A DNA stretch of 9,523 bases from Bacteroidales bacterium (lineage in GTDB: Bacteria > Bacteroidota > Bacteroidia > Bacteroidales > JAADJA01), in contig JAOZLR010000075.1 in NCBI GenBank assembly GCA_029934735.1, positions 1-9,523 on the forward strand, given 5' to 3'. The notes under the pieces are model-generated. The model saw only the letters and a list, made by a program, of their open reading frames with translations, ran no database searches and was not told the DNA's origin. The translations under genes were made by a program, and so were the position numbers. This document shows, piece by piece, positions 1 through 7,099 of this stretch. Numbering within the stretch: the stretch's first letter is position 1; the number at the start of each line of letters is the position of its first letter.

Positions 1-69
1 AAGTTTGACATAGGCATCTCAGACGATGAGTTTACTGTTGAGAAGCTGAAACCCCCAGATAAAAGCTAA
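1..69 (+). CDS. C-terminal end of a truncated gene, possibly a LolA-like outer membrane lipoprotein-sorting protein
   Basis: Reading from base 1 in frame 1 gives 22 residues (KFDIGISDDEFTVEKLKPPD, then KS) followed by TAA at 67-69. The rest of the gene lies before the window. The pattern FDIGISDDEFTVEKL, a short strand ending in D-x-F-T-V-x-x-L just before the C-terminus, resembles the end of LolA-like outer membrane lipoprotein-sorting proteins. In those proteins a final beta strand closes an open barrel that handles lipid or lipoprotein in the periplasm. This family assignment rests on remembered similarity over a very short stretch and is tentative; that a coding sequence ends here is more secure. 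The gene converges on pta, with about 325 bases between the two stop codons. Confidence 0.4.
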   Translation, partial: KFDIGISDDEFTVEKLKPPDKS

Positions 70-394
70 GCCCAAATACATAATAATGGCATTATAAATA
101 AATTACTTACATAACTTTTTGCAAGGTCTATCTAAATCAGGATAATCTTCCACTATTGCCATAATTATACAACCAAAAGCGTGATAAATTTGTACGCTTT
201 CAAGTAAGTCCCGATAGGGACGACATACGGGTAGAAAATATAAAACAATCGAACGCCAGTGCCGTTAGGTACGCAATATTTCAACCAGATAAAATGTATT
301 TATAATTATTATGACTTTTTATCCCTTGTTCAAACTGTTCTGTTATCTTCAAAAAGTTGCATTTACTAATTGAACTTACGTGCCGGCTTTCCCC
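70..394. other. Intergenic region between two convergent genes
   Basis: There is no credible coding sequence here. The region holds a 7-bp inverted repeat AAAGCGT/ACGCTTT (176-182 and 194-200, 11-base loop), the pair of short hairpins listed separately (208-272), and a 7-bp inverted repeat ACTTTTT/AAAAAGT (314-320 and 351-357) with a long loop. None has the GC-rich stem plus T-run of a clear intrinsic terminator, so how pta and the upstream gene terminate is not evident. Confidence 0.6.
208..272. repeat. Paired short hairpins, probably a dispersed Bacteroidota intergenic repeat
   Basis: Two related units lie 51 bases apart. Unit 1 has GTCCC-GATA-GGGAC (208-221), a perfect 5-bp stem, followed by GACATACGGGTAGAAAAT. 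Unit 2 has GTGCC-GTTA-GGTAC (259-272), the same stem with one G-T wobble, followed by GCAATATTTCAACCAGAT. The units match at the stem, at a four-base loop containing TA, and at the AGAAAAT/CCAGAT tails. From memory, GTCCCgtaGGGAC and GTGCCgtaGGTAC hairpins with this tail recur between genes in many Bacteroidota genomes, as REP/MITE-like elements of unknown function. Only one pair is in this window, so repetition in the genome is not shown here. Confidence 0.5.
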
Positions 395-2497
395 CTACTC
401 CATCTGTGCCTGTATTGCCGTTATTGCAACGGTATTAACGATGTCGGTTACAAGACATCCACGACTCAGGTCATTGACAGGATGATTTAAGCCCTGCAAA
501 ACGGGACCAACAGCAATGGCACCTGCTGAACGTTGTACTGCCTTGTACGTATTATTGCCAGTGTTAAGATCAGGGAAGATAAAAACGGTTGCTTTTCCTG
601 CTACATCACTTTTCGGAAGTTTCGTTTTGGCAACAGCTGCATCGACGGCAGCATCATATTGAATAGGCCCTTCAATTTTCAATCCGGGAAACTCTTTCTG
701 AGCTTTTTCTTTGGTAATTTTTGTCGCCTCCCGCACTTTGTCCACATCTGCACCTTTACCTGACTCTCCTGTTGAATATGACAGCATAGCTACCAATGGT
801 TCCACACCAAAAGTTTTGGCTGTTAAGGCTGAACTGATAGCTATTTCAGCCAGTTGAGCAGCATTTGGGTCAGGATTGATAGCACAATCGCCATAAACAA
901 GCACCTTATCTTTCAAACACATAAAAAAGCTACTTGACACAATTGAAAAGCCAGGCTTTGTCTTAATTATTTCAAAAGCAGGTTTTATTGTAGCAGCAGT
1001 ACTGTGAACTGAACCTGAGACCATCCCGTCGGCGAGACCTTGACGCACCATCATAGTCCCGAAATAGCTGACATCACACATTGTGTCGTATGCGTTCTCT
1101 TTTGTCATTCCTTTATGTTTTCTCAATTCATAATAAGTATCCACAAAGCCGGCAAGATATTCTGATTCGGCAGGCTCAATAATACTCACATTTTCGAGTC
1201 TCAGGCCGAGAACAGAGATATTTTCAAGAATATGTTTCCTGTTCCCCAAAAGAGTGATATCAACAACATCGCGACGCAATAATATTTCGCTCGCTTTTAA
1301 GATTCTTTCCTCCTCACCTTCCGGTAAAACAATATGTTTTTTATTACTTCTCGCTTTTTGCAGCAATTTAAACTCAAACATTTTAGGTGTAATAATCGTA
1401 GCCTTCGTTGTAACAACTTTGTCGCCTAGTTTTATAACATTCACATTCTTGTCAAAAATACCAAGTGCACGGTGAATTTTCCGTTCATTATCAGATGTTA
1501 GTTTTGCGTGAATTTTTTGAACATTGGCAGCAGTATGGAAAGTATCGCCTTTTACACAGATAATAGGAACCATTAAAGCAAATCCTTTTATGAGCTTCAT
1601 TATCGGACTTTCAGGTTTAAGCCCACCTGTCAGTACAATTCCTGAAATATTATCCATTGTATTTGAGGCAACTACAGCAAGAGAAGCGATGATGATATCC
1701 GCTCTGTCACCGGGCGTAATAATCAGCGTGCCGGGTTTTATTCGCGGAAGAAAATGACGCAAATGCATTGCTGCAATAGCAAAACTCCTTACATGTCTGT
1801 TCAGTTGGTCTCTTCCACAAAGTATTTCGGCATTAAGATTAAGTGCGACCTCTTTTACAGTTGGCTTTCCCAGTATTTCATCATCAGGAATAAAATACAA
1901 CAACTGCTCTTTAAACCGTTTTGTGTCTTTCAATTCTCTTATTACATTTTTACCAACTCCCATTCCCGTTTTGTTAACAATTGTCCCGACAATGCGACAA
2001 CCCCTTTCCAGTAATGAATCTGTAGTTATATTTATGGATTGCATCACCTCCTCTACAGTATTTTCAAAGGCGTTGGCAACAACCAGAGCCGGGCAACCCA
2101 GATTATTGATTATTGCAGTATTGACATTAAACTCAACGGCTGCCGTAGTCTCTCCAAAGTCAGTTCCTTCAACAAGAATAAAATCGCAATATTGTTTTAG
2201 ATCATTGTATTTACTCAATATACCATCAATAATTTCACCCTCTTTTCCATTTGCAGCAAGTTCAAGAACTTCAGCCATTGTAAAGCCATACATTTTCTCA
2301 TAGGGAATATCAAGATTGAAGTATGACGAGATAAGGCTAATATCATTGTCCTCTTCATTATCGTTTGTTTCGTTAACAATTGGCCTGAAGAAACCCACAC
2401 GGCCAATACGCCGATGCAACATTTCCATAACACCAAGAGCCACAGCAGATTTACCACTCTGTGCCTCGGTTGCGGTAATATATAAGCAATTTGACAT
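395..2497 (-). CDS. pta: Phosphate acetyltransferase, long three-domain form
   Basis: This cytoplasmic enzyme interconverts acetyl-CoA plus phosphate with acetyl-phosphate plus CoA, the first half of the Pta-Ack acetate pathway. The 700-residue product has the long (E. coli-like) architecture. It starts with a P-loop-type BioD-like domain (TATEAQSGKS, residues 8-17), followed by a DRTGG domain (about 220-330, TPGDRADII at 261-269 and GIVLTGG at 286-292). The catalytic PTA domain spans about 372-697. Family hallmarks are SYSTGESGKG (573-582) and GPVLQGLNHPVNDLSRG (664-680). S678, R679 and D685 align by spacing with the catalytic Ser309/Arg310/Asp316 of the Methanosarcina thermophila enzyme. 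The ATG at 2497 gives a standard N-terminus directly before the first strand. There is no Shine-Dalgarno sequence, which is normal in Bacteroidota. No ackA lies next to it: downstream is a convergent gene. Length and motifs are intact. Confidence 0.96.
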   Translation of the reverse strand: MSNCLYITATEAQSGKSAVALGVMEMLHRRIGRVGFFRPIVNETNDNEEDNDISLISSYFNLDIPYEKMYGFTMAEVLELAANGKEGEIIDGILSKYNDLKQYCDFILVEGTDFGETTAAVEFNVNTAIINNLGCPALVVANAFENTVEEVMQSINITTDSLLERGCRIVGTIVNKTGMGVGKNVIRELKDTKRFKEQLLYFIPDDEILGKPTVKEVALNLNAEILCGRDQLNRHVRSFAIAAMHLRHFLPRIKPGTLIITPGDRADIIIASLAVVASNTMDNISGIVLTGGLKPESPIMKLIKGFALMVPIICVKGDTFHTAANVQKIHAKLTSDNERKIHRALGIFDKNVNVIKLGDKVVTTKATIITPKMFEFKLLQKARSNKKHIVLPEGEEERILKASEILLRRDVVDITLLGNRKHILENISVLGLRLENVSIIEPAESEYLAGFVDTYYELRKHKGMTKENAYDTMCDVSYFGTMMVRQGLADGMVSGSVHSTAATIKPAFEIIKTKPGFSIVSSSFFMCLKDKVLVYGDCAINPDPNAAQLAEIAISSALTAKTFGVEPLVAMLSYSTGESGKGADVDKVREATKITKEKAQKEFPGLKIEGPIQYDAAVDAAVAKTKLPKSDVAGKATVFIFPDLNTGNNTYKAVQRSAGAIAVGPVLQGLNHPVNDLSRGCLVTDIVNTVAITAIQAQME

Positions 2498-2519
2498 TAT
2501 TCGTTTGTTTAATTATGTG

Positions 2520-2527
2520 CAAAAGTA
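2520..2527 (-). promoter_or_regulatory. Candidate -7 promoter element for pta
   Basis: On the minus strand this reads TACTTTTG, matching the Bacteroidota sigma-ABfr -7 consensus TAnnTTTG, 22 bases upstream of the pta ATG. No clear TTTG -33 box lies at the expected distance, so the call rests on the -7 element and its position. It implies a very short 5' leader. Confidence 0.5.
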
Positions 2528-2595
2528 GGAAAACAATTGCTATTGATGTTGATTTCATTTAAAAGGATTTGGCAGATGTGAAGAATAAAAAATAA

Positions 2596-2629
2596 TTTGA
2601 TCTTTATTTTAGAATTTCTGCTATTTTTG
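2596..2629 (+). promoter_or_regulatory. Candidate promoter of the T9SS propeller-protein gene
   Basis: TTTG at 2596-2599 and TATTTTTG at 2622-2629 fit the Bacteroidota -33/-7 pattern (TTTG, about 20 bases, TAnnTTTG), with a slightly long spacer of 22 bases. Transcription would start near 2635, leaving a leader of about 125 bases before the ATG at 2759. It diverges from the pta promoter about 70 bases away. Confidence 0.5.
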
Positions 2630-2758
2630 CAATTGCAAATTAGAAAATTCCTATATTTTAAATCTTCAGGAAAAAGCAGATTTACTTTTTTTATACAAAG
2701 CAGTCTGAGTCTAGTTTAAACGATATATATCAATATTAATACACTAAAAATTATCCTC

Positions 2759-5700
2759 ATGAAAAAATCCATCCTACCAATATTGTTTATAGCAGTTTTT
2801 TTCTGTTATAACAATGTCAAATCACAAGAACTATTGATTGATGGAACCCCAAAATGGTTCATCATGATGCAGGACCCAACCGTAAATTTTTACGATGTAC
2901 AACGGGAAGCTGATGCTTATTTTGAACAAACTGGAACCGGTAAAGGAACTATGTACAAAATTTACAAACGCTGGGAATATATGAATTATGACAGAACCTT
3001 TCCTGATGGAGAAAGACCAAATCAGGCTCATCTCTGGAACGAAATGAAAAAGTTCAATGCTAATCATTCTTCCAAATCTATTACAGAAAGCAACTGGGAA
3101 GAACTTGGGCCTCGCACCTGGGAAGAAAATACAGGACATTGGAATCCCGGAATCGGTCGCATTAATGTAGTTGCTATTGATCCGAATGACCCAACCGTTG
3201 TTTACATTGGAGCTCCATCAGGAGGATGCTGGAAAACAACCAATGAAGGAGAAACATGGGAAGTGCTGACTGATAATTTACCAGTTATGGGTGTATCTGC
3301 AATTGCCATTGATCCTACTAATTCAGATATTATTTATATAGGAACCGGCGACAGAGATGCTTCTAGTAATTATAGTATTGGAGTTTTAAAATCAACTGAT
3401 GGTGGTCAAACCTGGGAAACAACAGGAATGGAACATTCTATATATCAAAATCTGACTGTTGAGAAACTGCTCCTTCATCCCGACAACCCCAATACTATTT
3501 TTTGTGCTGTGAATAATGGTTTATACAGATCATATGATGGAGCCGAAACATGGGAAGAAATTCTAAGCGGACATATCGATGACATTGAGTTTAAACCCGG
3601 TGATCCGAATACAATTTATGCTATTACAAAGAAATTTTACAAATCAACGGATGGTGGCGATTCATTTACCCAAATTACTGCGGGCTTACCTTCCAGCAAT
3701 GGCAGAGCTCAAATAGCTGTAACGAACGCAAGTCCGGAATATGTATATTTTTTATGTGCCGGAACCGATGGATTATTTGGAGGCTTATATCGTTCAACAG
3801 ATAGTGGCGACACGTTTGTATTAAGGGCTGATTCTCCTCAAATGTTTGGTTATGACCCGCAAGGTAATGATAACAGCAGTCAATCTTCCTATGATCTGGC
3901 GCTGGCAGCCTCACACGTTAACCCTGAAGAAGTGCATCTTCTGGGAATTCTTACCTGGAGATCAATGGATGGTGGAGTTAATTGGTTAGCCACAACAGAA
4001 TGGACTTACAATAATCCCACCGGGTACACCCATTGCGATATGCACTGGGCTCACTTTGAAGAAGGGACTTTGTATGTTGGTTCTGATGGACTGGTTTCTA
4101 AATCGGAGGACAGTGGAAACACCTGGGTCGATCTGACGACAGGAATTGGTGTTCGCCAGTTCTACAGAATCGGTGGCTCAAAAAACCATCCTTATAAGTT
4201 GATGGGTGGTGCGCAAGACAATGGGACAAGTGTTCATACTACGGATTATTGGCACGAATGGCTTGGTGCTGACGGCATGGAATGCCTGGTGGATTATTCC
4301 AATGCAAATATTGTTTATGGAACATCGCAGGGTGGGAGTTTTTACAAATCAAATAATGGCGGAATGAACCTGATCAACATTAACCAGCCGGGAAATGGAA
4401 GTTGGATTACGCCTTTTGTTATCCATCCAACTGACCATCTAACTCTGTATGTTGGGAATAATGATGGGGTAAGAAAAACTACGAATGGAATGCAAAGCTG
4501 GACTACAATCTCAGATTTTTCTAATACTGTAAAGCAAATGGCTATCTCTGAATCAAACCCTGATTATATTTTCGTTTCATGGGGAAATACAATAAAAAGA
4601 ACAAAAGATGGTGGTGAAAGCTGGAGTAACGTGAGTAGCGGACTCCCTTCAAATGCTATTTCCTACATTGCTGTTCATCCATCAGATCCTGAGCTAATTG
4701 CTGTTTCTCTTTCAGGTTATGATGATGGGAAAAAACTTTATTACTCTGAAGATGCGGGTGATACATGGACAAATTATTCATTAAACCTTCCAAATATCCC
4801 GGCTAACTGTGTTACTTTCTTTGATGACCCTATTGCATCTTTGTATGTAGGTATGGATGTAGGGGTATATTATATCAATAACACCCTCGACCAATATGAA
4901 ACATTTATGGAAGGATTGCCAAATGTGATTGTTAATGAACTTGAAATCAATTATCAAATTAGTAAAATTCGTGCGGGAACTTATGGTCGTGGACTTTGGG
5001 AATCTGATATTCATATGGTGGAGCCTGTTTCTGATTTTGATGCCGATTATACACTAATCCCAACAGGTCATTATGTAAACTTTACTTCACTTGCGTTAGG
5101 TCCTCCTACAACTTATGAATGGACATTTGAGGGAGGAACACCTTCTAATTCTGATGAAAAGAATCCTTCAAATATAATTTACGAGAATGAAGGCACTTAT
5201 AATGTTACCCTGACTGTTACCAATAATCTGGGTACGAATACAATGATTAAAGAGGATTATATCACTTCAAGCACTACTTTGCTACCAGAGATTGATTTTA
5301 AGGCCGATGCAAATGCTGCTTGTTTAGGTGAAAAATTTTCAATAACAGATATGACTGAATATTTCCCAATTAGCTGGGAATGGGAAATTACCCCCGAAAC
5401 TTTCATCTTTACTGATGGGACTAACGCCTTTTCCCAAAACCCGGTTATTGAATGTAGTGATTACGGTTATTATTCGGTTACCCTGACAGCCTCTAATACA
5501 AATGGAGAAAGCAGTGCAACCAAAGATGATTTTTTGAATATTGGAGGGTATGTCTTACCTTTTATTGAAGATTATGAAACAATTGTATTGGATGAAGTCT
5601 GGACAATTGAAAACCCTGACAATAACGAAACCTGGGAATTAATAGAAGTTGGTGGAAATGAACCCGGTACTATAGCATCCAGAATCAACTTCCGCGAGAT

Positions 5701-6361
5701 TTTGGCGTTCGGGCAAACTGATAATATGATCAGCCCGCCTCTTGATTTATCAGGTCTCACAGAAGCATATCTTGATTTTGAACATGCCTATGCGAAAATT
5801 CACGAATCTGCTACCGACTCACTAATCATTTACATATCATCGGATTGTGGTGAAAACTGGACAAGAATTTTTGCAGGTGGTGATGATGGAGAAGGGTCTT
5901 TTGCAACACATCCTTTAACTGTTTACGATTTTCTGCCTGAAGTTCAGGAAGATTGGTGTGGAGCTGGTTATGGTAGTGATTGTAATAAAATCAACATCTC
6001 TCAATGGGCTGGACAAAAAGAGGTAAAAATCAAGTTTGCAACTTACAGTTCCCTTGGTCACCCAATCTATATTGATAATGTTATTGTAAGTGATAATCCT
6101 TATGTTGGTATGGATGATATAATTGTTTCTAAAGCATCTATCTATCCCAATCCAAATAATGGGATATTTACTCTAATACTACGTGATGCTAACACAAGTG
6201 TTCAGGCAATAATAACAGATATTACAGGTAAAGTAGTTTACTCCTCATTATTAGAAAATAATGAAACACAGATTGATCTTACAAACCATCCGGCAGGCAT
6301 ATACTTTATAAATATCTCAGGAGGAACCTTCAATGAACAATTAAAAATTATTAAAGATTAA
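2759..6361 (+). CDS. Secreted BNR/Asp-box beta-propeller protein with PKD domains and a T9SS sorting signal
   Basis: A 1200-residue exported protein; the substrate or ligand is not deducible. Residues 1-22 are a signal peptide (MKK, hydrophobic core, probable cut VKS|QE). Residues about 115-755 carry eleven Asp-box motifs of the S-x-D-x-G-x-x-W type, for example STDGGQTW 212-219, SEDSGNTW 449-456, TKDGGESW 615-622 and SEDAGDTW 663-670. These indicate one or two VPS10/sortilin-like or GH74-like beta-propellers. Two PKD-like domains follow (about 757-838 with YEWTFEGG and YNVTLTV; about 843-928 with YYSVTLTASN), then a MAM/choice-of-anchor-J-like jelly-roll domain (about 932-1112). The final 75 residues (SIYPNPNNG at 1127-1135, TDITGKVV, LTNHPAGIYFI, KIIKD end) are a type A T9SS C-terminal domain. 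It is therefore exported by Sec, crosses the outer membrane by T9SS, and is then anchored or released. A GH74-type enzyme or an adhesin are both possible. There is no Shine-Dalgarno sequence. The TAA stop overlaps a MITE end. Confidence 0.93.
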   Translation: MKKSILPILFIAVFFCYNNVKSQELLIDGTPKWFIMMQDPTVNFYDVQREADAYFEQTGTGKGTMYKIYKRWEYMNYDRTFPDGERPNQAHLWNEMKKFNANHSSKSITESNWEELGPRTWEENTGHWNPGIGRINVVAIDPNDPTVVYIGAPSGGCWKTTNEGETWEVLTDNLPVMGVSAIAIDPTNSDIIYIGTGDRDASSNYSIGVLKSTDGGQTWETTGMEHSIYQNLTVEKLLLHPDNPNTIFCAVNNGLYRSYDGAETWEEILSGHIDDIEFKPGDPNTIYAITKKFYKSTDGGDSFTQITAGLPSSNGRAQIAVTNASPEYVYFLCAGTDGLFGGLYRSTDSGDTFVLRADSPQMFGYDPQGNDNSSQSSYDLALAASHVNPEEVHLLGILTWRSMDGGVNWLATTEWTYNNPTGYTHCDMHWAHFEEGTLYVGSDGLVSKSEDSGNTWVDLTTGIGVRQFYRIGGSKNHPYKLMGGAQDNGTSVHTTDYWHEWLGADGMECLVDYSNANIVYGTSQGGSFYKSNNGGMNLININQPGNGSWITPFVIHPTDHLTLYVGNNDGVRKTTNGMQSWTTISDFSNTVKQMAISESNPDYIFVSWGNTIKRTKDGGESWSNVSSGLPSNAISYIAVHPSDPELIAVSLSGYDDGKKLYYSEDAGDTWTNYSLNLPNIPANCVTFFDDPIASLYVGMDVGVYYINNTLDQYETFMEGLPNVIVNELEINYQISKIRAGTYGRGLWESDIHMVEPVSDFDADYTLIPTGHYVNFTSLALGPPTTYEWTFEGGTPSNSDEKNPSNIIYENEGTYNVTLTVTNNLGTNTMIKEDYITSSTTLLPEIDFKADANAACLGEKFSITDMTEYFPISWEWEITPETFIFTDGTNAFSQNPVIECSDYGYYSVTLTASNTNGESSATKDDFLNIGGYVLPFIEDYETIVLDEVWTIENPDNNETWELIEVGGNEPGTIASRINFREILAFGQTDNMISPPLDLSGLTEAYLDFEHAYAKIHESATDSLIIYISSDCGENWTRIFAGGDDGEGSFATHPLTVYDFLPEVQEDWCGAGYGSDCNKINISQWAGQKEVKIKFATYSSLGHPIYIDNVIVSDNPYVGMDDIIVSKASIYPNPNNGIFTLILRDANTSVQAIITDITGKVVYSSLLENNETQIDLTNHPAGIYFINISGGTFNEQLKIIKD

Positions 6362-6584
6362 CCCGCATTATTCATGCAATTAGCTTTGTGTAGATGCGAG
6401 GCGTCGAAATCCGCAGACATATCTTTATATTTCAAGGGTTTCGCAACGAAGCAGATGCATAGAGAAAATTGCAAGCGTTACCCTAATTTGGGAGTATATA
6501 TTTACAGTATGATCCTATGTAATTACCTGACAGTATGAATAATAGAAATATTTTTCGATTAAAGCGATGAATAATGCGGGTTAA
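6358..6584. mobile_element. MITE-like element with 18-bp perfect terminal inverted repeats, probable TTAA target duplication
   Basis: The left end TTAACCCGCATTATTCAT (6358-6375) is the exact reverse complement of the right end at 6567-6584, giving a 227-bp unit with no credible ORF. If the outer TTAA on each side is the duplicated target, the element proper starts CCCGC and ends GCGGG; a TA duplication (element A-CCCGC to GCGGG-T) is equally compatible. TTAA targets with CCC ends recall the piggyBac/IS1380 group, but no transposase is present, so mobilisation would be in trans. The left half can fold into a long imperfect stem: GCAATT 6376-6381 with AATTGC 6467-6472; ATGC 6394-6397 with GCAT 6457-6460; CGAAATCC 6405-6412 with GGGTTTCG 6436-6443. 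I recall similar GCATTATTCAT/ATGAATAATGC sequences in Bacteroidales genomes, but copy number cannot be seen here. Confidence 0.72.
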
Positions 6585-6610
6585 TTTTACAACTGTTTTA
6601 GAAGGAAATA

Positions 6611-6640
6611 ATAAAGCCGGCTAAATTCCACCGGCTTTAT
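6611..6640. terminator. Intrinsic terminator, probably of the T9SS gene, possibly bidirectional
   Basis: ATAAAGCCGG (6611-6620) and CCGGCTTTAT (6631-6640) form a perfect 10-bp stem with a 10-base loop; the 3' arm supplies a CTTTAT stretch. On the minus strand the stem is followed by a T-rich run (TTTATTATTT), so it could stop transcription both ways. It lies 250 bases after the T9SS stop codon, but only about 26 bases after the right edge of the MITE. Its normal distance was therefore restored if the MITE is a later insertion. Confidence 0.75.
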
Positions 6641-6980
6641 AAAAACTCTAACTAAAACTAATCTATTGTATAATAACAGGGGCTAAATATTGGATTTAGA
6701 AAATGACAGGCTTTAAAATAGCCGATGATTCAGTTGATAGTTATGATGGTAATATTACCAATGGCACCTGGCAATCCCACATCCAATAAAATCCCGGTCC
6801 TTTTGAAAAAATATATAGAAATATTTTTGGTATCTAAATAATTTCTATACTTTAGCAGTCATAAAATAACCCAAAATGAACAACCAGATAACAAAAACAA
6901 ATAGTAGTTAAAGAAGAAAGGTAATCATATATCGCCAAAATGGAGGTATATAATTACTTTTTATAAGGATATAAAAGAAA
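6641..6980. other. AT-rich non-coding stretch with gene remnants or an orphan promoter
   Basis: No substantial gene is visible. A 28-codon ATG ORF (6703-6789, starting MTGFKIADDS) has no recognisable domain and follows an in-frame stop directly. Further on, TTTG (6826-6829), 18 bases, then TACTTTAG (6848-6855) nearly matches a Bacteroidota promoter. It is followed by ATG at 6876 opening an 11-codon ORF (MNNQITKTNSS, stop at 6909-6911). This looks like the promoter and first codons of a gene whose body has been lost, but no parent gene can be named. Confidence 0.3.
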
Positions 6981-7001
6981 TATAGTTACCTGGTAACTAT
7001 A
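6981..7001. promoter_or_regulatory. 21-bp perfect palindrome upstream of the restriction-modification operon (candidate operator)
   Basis: TATAGTTACC (6981-6990), one central T (6991), then GGTAACTATA (6992-7001): ten perfectly paired bases per arm. Its centre is about 84 bases upstream of the candidate operon -7 box. Such symmetry suits a dimeric helix-turn-helix protein; the methyltransferase has an N-terminal helix-turn-helix and no controller gene is visible. It could instead be a hairpin or the terminal stem of a degenerate integron attC, since GTTAGGC follows 7 bases later. The palindrome is certain; its role is inference. Confidence 0.45.
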
Positions 7002-7008
7002 CACAAAT

Positions 7009-7015
7009 GTTAGGC
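7009..7015 (+). other. GTTAGGC: candidate integron core site (left cassette boundary)
   Basis: GTTAGGC fits the attC/attI core consensus GTTRRRY, where integron integrase cuts between G and TT. It stands 90 bases before the methyltransferase ATG. The twelve bases 7011-7022 recur in inverted orientation at 9462-9473 with one mismatch (TAGGCAAAATTA against TAGGCAAAGTTA), bracketing the operon. No RYYYAAC partner is found in the 150 bases upstream. That argues against a complete attC here, but would fit an attI-like or secondary insertion site. A seven-base match alone is weak; the bracketing repeat raises its value. Confidence 0.35.
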
Positions 7016-7050
7016 AAAATTACAGACGGCAATAGATGTTAATAAATAGT

Positions 7051-7082
7051 TTAGGCAACAAGAAAAAATGATTGTATTTTTG
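7051..7082 (+). promoter_or_regulatory. Candidate promoter of the restriction-modification operon
   Basis: TATTTTTG at 7075-7082 matches the Bacteroidota -7 element TAnnTTTG. TTAG at 7051-7054, 20 bases upstream of it, is a one-mismatch -33 TTTG. Transcription would start near 7087, leaving a leader of under 20 bases that carries the ribosome binding site. The -33 region overlaps a second copy of TTAGGCAA (7051-7058; the first is at 7010-7017). The -7 box lies in an imperfect inverted repeat (AACAAGAAAAAAT 7057-7069 with ATTTTTGTTGTT 7076-7087), so a bound regulator would directly affect initiation. Confidence 0.5.
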
Positions 7083-7092
7083 TTGTTCAAAT

Positions 7093-7099
7093 AGAAGGA
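7093..7099 (+). promoter_or_regulatory. Ribosome binding site of the methyltransferase gene
   Basis: AGAAGGA ends five bases before the ATG at 7105. It decides the start: the in-frame TTG at 7072 has no such site and lies upstream of the predicted transcription start. Neither pta nor the T9SS gene in this window has a comparable site. Confidence 0.6.

Noticed and set aside
314..357. ACTTTTT/AAAAAGT inverted repeat as the pta terminator
   Set aside because: The stem is A/T-only with a 30-base loop and lacks a GC-rich core; not convincing as an intrinsic terminator.
1923..2303. 126-codon + strand ORF opposite pta, and the other long ORFs antisense to pta, the T9SS gene and the methyltransferase
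   Set aside because: They lie fully inside genes with strong family matches and show no domain, start signal or independent conservation evidence.
6703..6789. 28-codon ORF (MTGFKIADDS...) as a small gene
   Set aside because: It has no recognisable domain, no ribosome binding site and no promoter close by, and an in-frame stop lies directly upstream; ORFs this short are expected by chance.
6870..7015. A complete attC ending at GTTAGGC 7009-7015
   Set aside because: No RYYYAAC inverse core is found upstream, and beyond the 10-bp palindrome arms the two sides do not pair. Only a right-hand core is supported.
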